Source: Chrysoperla carnea (taxonomy: Eukaryota; Arthropoda; Insecta; Neuroptera; Chrysopidae). From it: 64,000 nt of DNA. The translations under genes and the position numbers were made by a program. Below the pieces are notes generated by a model. The model did no database searches. It saw only the letters and a list, made by a program, of their open reading frames with translations, and was not told the origin of the DNA. Each line of letters starts with the position of its first letter. The stretch's first letter is position 1. The stretch lies in the NCBI RefSeq assembly GCF_905475395.1, contig NC_058339.1:60707172-60771171 (forward strand), in the 5' to 3' direction. Positions 14,807-24,644 of this stretch are shown piece after piece.

Positions 14807-15563
14807 TTCTATCAACTTTAAAAGTAAAATAGAGTTAAGCGTGTCGGTTATTTTAATGGAAGGATTAGTTCTTAATTCGAAAGTGGTGACTAATAAAAAT
14901 GAATTAATTTGTCAGTTTGTGAATCAGTTATGTATCCTATACTCTTGAAATTAACTGAAAAATGTATTTTGATTACTGAGATGACTGCTATATTGAATAA
15001 ATAAACGAAACGCCATATGTTTTCTAGTTATTAAATAACAAATAAATTAAAAATTCGATTCTTTATCATCCTATAATAAATATATAATTTTGAGCTTAAG
15101 AATATACATTTGATTCATTAAAAATGTATGGTGTAATTCTTGGAGTTAAAAATTTAAACCTAAATAATAATCTTTTATTCTCTATTATGAATAACTAGTC
15201 GACTCGTGCAGAATTCCGCAGTGCGGTATCCGTAAATAGGCTAGGAAAATAACATATGTTATACAAAATATCAACGGTATTTTATTGTGTATAGGCAATA
15301 TATTACATATAGGACATACAAATTACATACTGTACAAAATTGTGTCTTAAAAACCAAATCGATGCGGTACATTTTTAGACTATGAGTCTATTTTTCGTCA
15401 TTAGCCAGCACGATAAGTTTTAAATTGAGAGGTAAATCATGGAAATTGATAAAAGAGAATAATGAAGATGTCGTGGAGTGACAAAAAACCGGCTAGCGAC
15501 ATAATATATAAGATAATGCAGTGTTGTATCAAAATATCGCTGGCGTATGGAGTATAGCTTAAT

Positions 15564-15667
15564 TAGAGATGGTGTCTAATGTGGAATGCTAATTTTTATG
15601 CAGTCTGCGTTATGTAACACATACCACCGCATAAAATTTAGCAATCCCACATTAGAAACTATCTCTA
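15564..15667. repeat. Isolated 104-nt hairpin with about 38-bp stem
   Basis: The left arm 15564-15601 (TAGAGATGGTGTCTAATGTG start) pairs with the right arm 15629-15667 with only a few mismatches and one bulge, leaving a 27-nt loop. Pairing stops abruptly at both ends. The size fits a microRNA precursor but also a very short foldback element. Confidence 0.55.
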
Positions 15668-16230
15668 TTTTGAGTATTTATAAGGGCCAACTATATCCTG
15701 CCATTCCATTTTTCCTGTTAAAAAAAATTTCTAGTGGATCATATGTGTATAATGAGTAAATAAAAAATTGATATTTATTAGTCTTAAATGTTCAGCCGAT
15801 CTATTCTATTTAACTATCGTGTATTACCAAAAATACGCAAATTATTTGTAAAATATAATACGATTTGTAAAATAAAGAAGTCATTCTTGTAACAGATAAA
15901 ATTTAAGACTTGTATTTTAATAAAATGCCGTAGTATAAGTAGCAAACAAGAGTACAGGACCTTATTTCTTTGAAAAGCTTTATGCTACTACAAATTGAAA
16001 AATTGGAAAAATTTTTGGTTTTTTAATCGTTAATATTTGGAATATTTGCTAATTATAAAAATTAGAATATGAATGTAAAAATCAAGTGGGTTTAGTTTTA
16101 AAAAAAATCCATCGTTTCTTTTATCACATATTTATTAACTGTAATGTTTAATTGAAGAAAAAATTTAATTTTCAGACATTGAAAGCCAGAAAGTAGTATT
16201 AATTCTGTAATGAAGTTCTTATATGAATGG

Positions 16231-16345
16231 TTTGCAAAGAATATTACAACTATACCAAGAATGGAAACGGTCATCAGCTTATATGTTATTTGCAAAGAAT
16301 ATTACAACTATATCAAGAATGGAAACGGTCATTAGCTTATGTGCC
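16231..16345. repeat. 58-bp tandem duplication
   Basis: Two nearly identical units, 16231-16288 and 16289-16345, each begin TTTGCAAAGAATATTACAAC and contain AAGAATGGAAACGGTCAT. They differ at only a few positions, which suggests a recent duplication. Confidence 0.8.
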
Positions 16346-18445
16346 TAATATGCCATTTTTGGATTTCTATAAACCCACATACAAATAATTTTTAAATTAA
16401 TGTGCCATAGCATTTTTTAAAATATGAACAAACAGTAAAATTACATATATAAGGCTCATTCCATCTACATATTTCAGTACACGGGCAGCCACACCGGTTT
16501 AGGGATATCTCTTAGCTATTTCTATGCAAATGCCGGAAGAGTACTGAGATGTCGGGCCATCACTTTGTGAACGTATATATTGCTCTTAAGTTGACCAATA
16601 TATTTTTGTTTCCATATCTGATTTAGTTGTAATTTTTTTGAAGGGTTATTTTAAGAAAAAATGATTTGACTTACTTACGAATAGGTTGCACTAGTGTAAT
16701 CAAAACTCGGGTTTGATTAATTTTTGCTTAATATAAGTTTAAAATACCTGTGATTGCTTACAAATTAAAAACCTGTTATTTTAATCTTTGAATAACACAG
16801 CAAAATTTCCTTACAATTTTTATAAACCGTTTAAATGCACCAAAAATAAAAAAAATTAATTTTCAGAAAATACTTCTATTGATAGTTTTCTTCGTTGTAT
16901 TGAAGTTGTCTTCAATCAGTTTTTTAGTAACAAATATGGTTAATTTTGAGAACCAAAATTGAATTTATTTTGCAGGAAAAGAAGATATTAAAATTCGAAA
17001 ATCTGACTGTTAAATTCATTCAAAAGCAAATTTTTCCATCCAGAATTTATTAATTTTTCGAAAATTGTTTAACGCTAAACAAATCAAAATTGATTCTATA
17101 ATTTTAAATATAAGTTAATAAAAAACCACCAACTAGTTTTATATCAAGATTCTCATTTTTAGGAAATAAACTTAGAAAAAAAAATCTAGAACAGTAAACA
17201 ATTTAAGACTAAAATGAAATTGAAAATGATATTCTCAAAATTGTATTGAGTTTTATTCTAGTCAATTTCAGTAATAATAAAAAAATTAGTATTTAACTGT
17301 GATGAAAACAAAATAATCGAATGTATAAACATGCTTAACAATGATCTGAAAGTAACTTAATTACTTCTATCAAAAAAGAAAAAAACACGCTATTTAAATT
17401 AGGAATTCTGATGGTGATTATTGCAAACTAAAACCAAAAGAAGATTTTTTTCTGTGATTGTTTTGTTAAAAAATTGTACTGATTTAAATTTATTTAAACA
17501 GAATCGTGCAGTTTAATTACAATAAAGAGAGCTGATTTATTTGCTTAAGTATTCATTTGATACAACTGTCACTAAATCTGGACGTGTTGATACATTTTCC
17601 ATCATGAATTACGGGATCAATACCTTATATATTAAATAAGTTGTTTTCTTAATGTACTATAAAATGATCGATAGTGGTACTCAAGTAAATAAATTGGTGA
17701 GAATCAACTTTTATAATATATGATAATCTATAAAGGAAAATTTTTTTTCCTCTGTTTGCTATTGATATTGGAACCGACCGTAATAACGAATCAAGAAAAG
17801 TAACTTATAAATAAAATGCTGCTGTCTTGTACAGGATGATTTTTTAAAATATCATCTTTATATTTCGAAAACGAAATGGTAAATCAAGGTAAAAAAAGAC
17901 AGTATTTAGTTATTTTATACAGGGTCAACTCTTTTTCTTTCGTATCAGATTTGTTTTCTTTGTTGTATGAAGGCTTTTTTCCAAGATCTCCATTGCACGA
18001 TGCCTCTATTTTTTTTATCAGTGGTGTTCACATTTAAAGTTTTTTGAGATTATTTTATTAAATGTTTTTAAGTAGTATCTATGACAGATATGGCATATTA
18101 CAAAAGCTTGAAGCTAGAATATGTAAGCCGCTTTGCAATAAACTCAATTTTATGGTTTCGCTTTATTTTTTAATATTTTTTTGACAATTTGACGACAGAT
18201 AAAAATTCAGAATACGAAAAATAAAAGTTAATTTTTCCGAATTATATTAACAATTACAATAAATTATGGTATGGGAAACGGTGCATGGTAATGGAAATTG
18301 AATTCATCTTTCAAAAGTTCTCGCGTCAATTTTTCAGTTTCGTCAGTCCAAGTACTTGGATGCGAGACACGAATCTTCCAATAAGCAACCATATTATTAT
18401 TATCTATTTCCTTGCTTTAAAAGATGCTTACTTAAATATTTTAGT

Positions 18446-18930
18446 ACAAAGGACGGTATATAGTCTATCTTCACTCATCTGATAATCAGTTGAGACATAT
18501 TTTTTATGACATTTTATTAATTAAACATGCCTATAGTATTTTTTCTATCACAATGTGTTCATGGCTATTTTTAATTTAATTAATTTTTTCCATGAACGAT
18601 TTTTTTCAGGCAAGCTTATGCCATTATTTTCGTTATAAAATTATCTTTCTTCTTCGTTACTTATATTGAGTTATGTGTTCATACTTGATGAGGTAACTTC
18701 ACCAATCTGTTAACTAATCGAAATTTGTATCATAAGAAAGATAATTTAATTACGAAATTAATAGTATAGGCTTGCCTGAAAAAAAACCGTTCATGGAAAA
18801 AATTAATTAAATTAAAAATAGCCATGAACACTTTTCGATAGAAAAACTATGATAGGCATGATCAAAAATAGATAAAATTTCATAGAAAAAGTCTCAGATG
18901 GGTGAAGATCGATCTTATGCCGTCTCTTAG
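18446..18930. mobile_element. Long-arm foldback element, GACGGTATA family, copy 1
   Basis: Arms of roughly 200 bp each run inwards from GGACGGTATA (left) and its complement CCGTCTCTT (right). Paired blocks include ATGCCTATAGT, GTGTTCATGGCTATTTTTAA and CAGGCAAGC. A second copy with the same right arm lies at 37434-37780. There are no transposase motifs; this is a non-autonomous MITE-type repeat. Confidence 0.75.
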
Positions 18931-20716
18931 ATCATTTATGAATGCCACTGATATAAAAATTGAATAAATATTATTTCAATATTAAGTATCGGTTCGTTTG
19001 CGTCACAGATTTATAAAAACATAAGACAATCGCAAATAAAAATGGGCCTATAATATTCATTATTTATGGCAACAAGTATATTACGATTACAATTAGTTTT
19101 ATTTTTTAATGAAAATGAATATTATTGGGAAAAAATATTTTGTTTTATGAAATTCTTGTACAAATTGCAATCGATTTTTTGAAATATATGGCGATTGAAG
19201 GAAAGCGATGATATCTCTGATTGTAACTTGAGTGTTTTGATTTTTAAGTAATTCAAGTTGAAAGCGCGATTAGATAGGAAAAGGATTGTAATATTTACCT
19301 CATAATAAACTCAAAGTCATGTGGATTTTTCACAGGCAGGATCTAATAGATTTAACTTCTAAGATAAATCAATTTCTGTTGCAATTTGTACGAGGGATAT
19401 AAGAGAATTGTATAATTGAAATCCTAATTGCAACCATATAATTAGTTCAGAAAGACAGCTAAGACAATTTGTTTTAGATTTTATGCTTATGTGCTAAAAA
19501 TAGAGTATAGTTTAATTTTTTTATGACAATGGTATTCCAATCTGATGTCATGGTGTTCGTAGTTACAAAAATACATGTTATTTTTTACAAAATTAATTTA
19601 CTGTATGCCCTCAATAATATAATTTATTGTTTGGTTGTGTGACTAGCAATACGAGTGTCAATTGAGATAAAATCTCATGATTAATGGAAATTAGCCATCA
19701 CATCATGGTCATACATCTCTCGTTTTTCTAATTATTCGTAAAATCCAGGATCACGTGACCTCGAAGACTTAAAAAAACGTATATATTGTTTCGTGGGATA
19801 TCCAAATGGTTAAATATGACATCAAATTGTTTTATTAATCAGATTTCAGGTTTTGTTAACTTGGAAATCTGGAATTTCACAATGTTTCAGTAAAAAAAAT
19901 TCGTGAAGAGTACACAGAAAAAAACACCGAAGCCCATTTCTTTCAGGGACCTTATTGAAATCTGTATATGTAAAGAGCCCTTGATATTACAAAGAATATG
20001 GTAGTGGCTTGCTTTATATAACCATTGCAATACTAAACTATATTGTAATTAAATAACTCGAAGAGTATTAAAATTTGACTCGGATAGTTTTTCCCGTATA
20101 CTCTTCAAATGCTTTCGATATTTTTGAAGAAAAAATTTACAATTACTTTAGAAAGCAGAAATCAAAAACAGTTTTAAATCTGTCTAAAAATCAGAGGTAC
20201 AAATACAAAAAATTAATACAAAAATCTTATACCTACAATTCATTGTCATATTATTGTCGTCAATAATTCTTGTAAGAAAGAGAGAAATTTTGGAATACTA
20301 CCAATAAAAAATATAAACTATTATCACCGTGGAATTGCGAAACGTAAATATTTCAAAACAAAATTAAAAAACTGTTCTAAGTAAATATGTGAATTTAGTT
20401 ATAATTTCATTATGATTTGTGTACATAAATAAGTTTAAAATCAACACAATTTACTTTAAAAGTTATATTTTTAATAATAATTAATTAAAATACATTTAAT
20501 AAAGATATTATTCATTTTAATTAATATATAAATTCTTTTCTTTCCTTCTTTCTTTTGACCTACTATTATAAAACTGACGCCCGACTGTTTGTGTACTCAG
20601 CCAGACTTAAAAACGATTTACACGAATTCAAAGTTACGCGATCTCATAGAACAACATATACCTCACTTGACTCCACGTACCGTATAAGTTAGAAGTATTA
20701 CTGCAACATCGCGCTA

Positions 20717-21115
20717 GGTTAATTTTAATCACAAATTTGAAAAGTATAACCCAAATTTAGTAGGATTACATACTTGGTTTATCAAAATTGGATAAAATTT
20801 GGGTGTGATAGAGCAAAATTAATTTTTTTGGATTTCGATGACATCATAAAGCTAAAAAATCCGTATTTTTGATAACACAGGCAAATTTGATCCGATCTTA
20901 TTGGAATTTTTTCTGAAGCCCACTAAAATTGAGTCATTCTTTCCAGCTGTGATGTCAGTTTTTCGTTAGCTATCGCATATGTGTTTAATTCCGGGGCCAG
21001 GACTCCACATTCTTGAAACCTATTAGAGCTAGATTAATTTTGGTCAAAAATTTGAAATGTATGACTAAAATTTAGTAGGATTACATACTTGGTTTATCAA
21101 AATTCGGATGTGATA
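20717..21115. repeat. Direct duplication of about 75 bp, 312 bp apart
   Basis: Segments 20717-20790 and 21029-21115 share ATTTAGTAGGATTACATACT and TGGTTTATCAAAATT with scattered differences nearby. They flank unrelated AT-rich sequence downstream of trehalase A. Confidence 0.65.
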
Positions 21116-21174
21116 GTATGGGAACAAAATTAAGGCTCATATTATCAATTAGTAAAAAATTATAAAAATTAAAT

Positions 21175-21300
21175 GTTCTTTATAACAAAATAAACAACTT
21201 TTGTTTGAAACATTTTTTGTGTGATGTGATAGTCATCAACACTGTCTATACGTGGTATTTCAACAATTAACTCAGTCAATTGTTTGTTTTCACTTGTTTT
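21175..21300 (+). repeat. Partial copy of dispersed family R1 (19-bp near-palindrome)
   Basis: This is the 3' part of the R1 family, containing CAATTAACTCAGTCAATTG at 21264-21282 followed by TTTGTTTTCACTTGT. It begins immediately beyond the trehalase A stop codon on the opposite-reading side, so it should lie in that gene's 3' UTR or flank. Confidence 0.7.
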
Positions 21301-21304
21301 TATT
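21299..21304 (-). terminator. AATAAA just past the trehalase A stop
   Basis: The minus-strand AATAAA begins 4 nt after the TAA at 21308-21310, an unusually short distance. It may or may not be the signal used; the adjoining sequence is repeat R1. Confidence 0.3.
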
Positions 21305-21307
21305 GTT

Positions 21308-24000
21308 TTATGTTTTGCTTTGCATTAATTGTTCAACTCTTTCCTTAATAGCAGTTAGACTTAATCTATCACCATAGACATTTAACATTTCCAATATTAC
21401 ACCGTTGGTCCACCCAAATCCAAACTGAACAGTATATTCGCCACCTGCACCGCGTTGACCTGGAAATTCGCAATGATACTTTTCATACATTCGCTGCAAA
21501 AAATAAATTAATAGGATTTATTGTACGTTTTTTTAAGACTGCAAAAGCAGTTGGTCAATTGATTTTGTTTTTAATAAAAAAAAAGGATAGTAATAGCTAT
21601 GTGGGTGTTAATTGTTGAAGTATTAGATTTTATTTATTGAACCCTCATGCTGTGATTACAAAACGATTGTAATAAAATTAAATAAATAATTAAAAAAATC
21701 AAAAACTTCATTACGTTAAATAAAATCTAAAAGGAAAGAAAGTCCAGTAGTTTACAAAGCAGAGTAGATGTAGATTTTAATTTTAAGGTTAAGTTAAAGT
21801 CGCTATGTAAACTACTGAGCTTGTTTCTTTCTTTTCAGATTTTATTTAACGCAGTGGGGTTTTTGATTTTTTTAAAATTTTTTATCTTATTTTAGACTTT
21901 TTAGTGTCTCAGCACTAAAGAAACTCTTATTATACTATATCAAAACTTTAAAGCCAATATTATTCCAAATTAAATATAAACATATATAACTTATATAATC
22001 TCCTTTAAATTTTCTTTATTTTGATACCCTACTCCATAGCTTTTGTTAATTTTTTTTATTAACATATTACTATTTCGCTGCAAAAATTCGCCATTTTGTT
22101 TTGTTTTTTCAAAAAACTATCTAAGAACACTTGGGTTTTTGAGAAAAATATAATGATAATTTAAATGTCGAAATCCATTGAGCCGTTTGAAAGATACGAG
22201 GTAATAAAGAAATTTACAAATATACATACATACAAGATACGCGCGAAAAACATTACCACTCCTTGACAGTCGGGTAAAAAGATGGAATATTTTTAACACT
22301 ACATATTTATTTTGTTATTGAAGGTGATTTGATCCAATATCTGACTTATTTAAAAAATGATATCAGTGTTGCAATCTATGGTTGCAACTTAGTAGTTTTA
22401 CTACTAAAATTAGTAGTTTTTATTGCTCGTTAGTGGGAAAATTTGTGACAAACTAGTATTGTGTATTAAGCAAGTAATTTTTTAATTACTTACCTTGCCA
22501 CTATCATAACTTAGATAATTTGAGTAAATCCAACGTTCTGTTAACTCGAAAGCTAGTTCTTTTGCATAATCGCTATCACTATTTTGTAATCCTTCCACCA
22601 TATAACCTATTAATGGTGGCCATACATTCGGGTAGTCCCATTGTTGACTAGTATTAATATTACTTGCTGGGACGCCGCCTGGTAAATGAAATTCCTTTGT
22701 TCCGTTTAAATACTGAGCAACACGATTAGCAACATCAGCAGAACTTTGACTTGCATGAATAACTTTGGTCCATAATGGGCTCATGTTACTTGGATAAAAC
22801 TGTTTTCGATGTTCACCAGTTGTGATATCCACATCAAACCAAATACCATCTGTTTCGCTCCATAAAACTTTATAAATTGATTCTCGAAATTCATCACCTT
22901 TCTTTTTCCACTCCTCTGATTTTGCAGTGTTACCCAATAATGAATATAATTCCGTTAGATGATCAAGACCACCACAATAGAAAGCATTTAAGTCGACTGG
23001 AGCAATATTTGTTACTTTAAGGTTTTTTAAACTTCTGTCAGTATCTGGGTTCGCAAACCAACGGCTACTGTAATCCCAACCACTTTCTGCAGCACTTTTA
23101 AATTCTTTATATAAATATTTTAAAGAATCAGTAGCATTATCTGTCATTATATAATCTTCTCGATAACCCTCTGGTCTTGGACCTTCAACGTCTACATAAT
23201 ATCGTAGTAAAGTATTACCTTTTACACTAATCTTACTGTTTTTTGACCAAAATACTAATTCCTTTTCTAACAGTTGAATGTTAGTGTTTTCTCCAACCTT
23301 TTCCTCCAAAAACTTTTTATCGTTTGTTTTTTTCACATATAAATATACCATATGGGCTAATAATGGTGGCTGCGATCGTTTTTCATAATATATACGTCCT
23401 CCATTTAGAACAAAACCGTATTTATCAACAAACCAAAAGAAATTTTTAAGCATATCTCGAGCCGTATCCTTCATTTCACATATTAACAATCCAGAAATAA
23501 TCCAATATGAATCCCAATAATATGGTTCTCTAAATCGTCCACCAGGAACAACAAATGTATATGGTACTGGTAAAATAGAATATTGCTTACTTTTGGTTTT
23601 AGCTTCATTAGGTACTTTACGTGCTAATTCAGGCCACATTTCATTTAAAAAACTTGCAAATTTTTTTAATTCCGGATCTTTTATGTTATTTAAAAAAGGC
23701 GGGCTTTTGTTAAAATCTTCAGGGGTGATTTCGTCTAATTCTTTTACTTCTTCGAAAGTTTTATTTACAAATTCAGATAGTTGATCACGCGATGGTTTGC
23801 AGTTTGTTTCATTCATTAACTTGTTAAAATTACGTAATGTTTCAATTTCAGAATTTCTCATTCGCATATCAACAAATGATTTGGAATCGCGATACAAATG
23901 TGGTTGGGTCGTTTGAACTTCATGCAATAAAGGTCCATAACAATACACCCTCGATGAACACGGCTGCTTTGTTGAATCGTCTGGAGCTTCGATGTTAATA
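21308..24000 (-). CDS. Treh: Trehalase copy A, soluble type (GH37), 5' signal exon not found
   Basis: This is alpha,alpha-trehalase, which hydrolyses trehalose to two glucoses. Two minus-strand exons are visible: 22494-24000 and 21308-21493, with a 1000-bp phase-0 intron. The large exon opens at a TAG acceptor with one leftover base (t, then ATT AAC ATC), so an upstream exon supplying two bases and the signal peptide is required. Both family signatures are intact: [15 protein letters not shown] and QWDYPNVWPP. The catalytic acid lies in ESGWDYSSRW (codon at 23073-23075), and the terminal exon carries the catalytic base in GGEYTVQFGFGWTNG. The C-terminus ends in a short hydrophilic tail (EQLMQSKT), so there is no membrane anchor and the enzyme is probably soluble. 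It is colinear with trehalase B and shares the last intron position, so the pair arose by tandem duplication. An internal Met at 23948 is a poor start because it removes conserved N-terminal cysteine sequence. Confidence 0.92.
21690..21888. mobile_element. Hairpin/MITE inside the trehalase A intron
   Basis: Left arm 21690-21765 (with TTAAATAAAATCTAAAAGGA and CAGTAGTTTACA) is inverted relative to right arm 21800-21888 (TGTAAACTACTGAG, CAGATTTTATTTAA). A spacer of about 35 bp separates them. It occupies roughly a fifth of the 1-kb intron. Confidence 0.7.
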
Positions 24001-24422
24001 CTAATAACAATAAAGGGTAATCAGATAAAAGTTGTATATTTTTTAAATTGAAATAAAAACAAAACGGTGTACGATATAAATATGATTCTTGAAAGTTTTA
24101 TAAACATTGGATGTTTACTTCCCAGTACACATATCTTTAGGTTTCATGGCCAGGACAAGGCATATATTAACACCAATTTGGAGAAGTATGTGTGTGTTTG
24201 TGTGTGTGTGGTACGTTCGTTTTTTTAGTCATCGAACAAAAAATCATATCAACTTCGTTGAGGTGATGTAATTACGTTTCTATAGAATCATAACAATGAA
24301 TCATATAATATAAAACAAACAATATCATTTTTGAGTGATTAATGCAGTGGTTTGGAAAAAAGTGTTCCGATTACTGGACGTTTCCGATTATTGAGTGTTT
24401 CGATTATCAAGACTTAACTGTA

Positions 24423-24624
24423 CCCTGGTGGAAAAAATATTTGAAAAAAGAATAAGTCTTAATAAGTCTTAGGAAATTCTGAAAAAGTCTTAGAAGCTTT
24501 AAAAAAGTATTAAGAACTCTGAATAACTCTGAATTAGACTAGTCCGAAAACGTTGAGAAATTCAAAGTTCCTAAGACTTTTTCAGAATTTCTTATTCTTT
24601 CTTCAAATATTTTTTCCACCAGGG
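24423..24624. mobile_element. 202-bp TA-flanked MITE (CCCTGGTGG termini)
   Basis: Perfect terminal inverted repeats CCCTGGTGGAAAAAATATTT are bordered by TA at 24421-24422 and 24625-24626, the target duplication typical of Tc1/mariner relatives. Inner repeats of AGTCTTA and its complement extend the fold. It ends 20 bp beyond the SVWC gene's stop codon, so it probably lies in that gene's 3' UTR or immediate flank. Confidence 0.85.
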
Positions 24625-24644
24625 TAATGTTAAATTTACTTTCA

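Larger units (their letters stand above)
12968..21307. other. Gene-free interval between HAPSTR1 and trehalase A
   Basis: No exon could be supported here; the short open frames are chance frames in AT-rich DNA. It holds a foldback element (14566-14806), an isolated 104-nt hairpin (15564-15667), a 58-bp tandem duplication (16231-16345), a 485-bp foldback element (18446-18930), a direct duplication (20717-21115) and a partial copy of the dispersed 19-bp-palindrome family (21175-21300). The remainder shows nothing I can name. Confidence 0.5.

Noticed and set aside
23946..23948. ATG at 23948 as the start of trehalase A
   Set aside because: It lies inside the conserved [12 protein letters not shown] stretch shared with copy B, and coding similarity extends upstream to the TAG acceptor at 24001.
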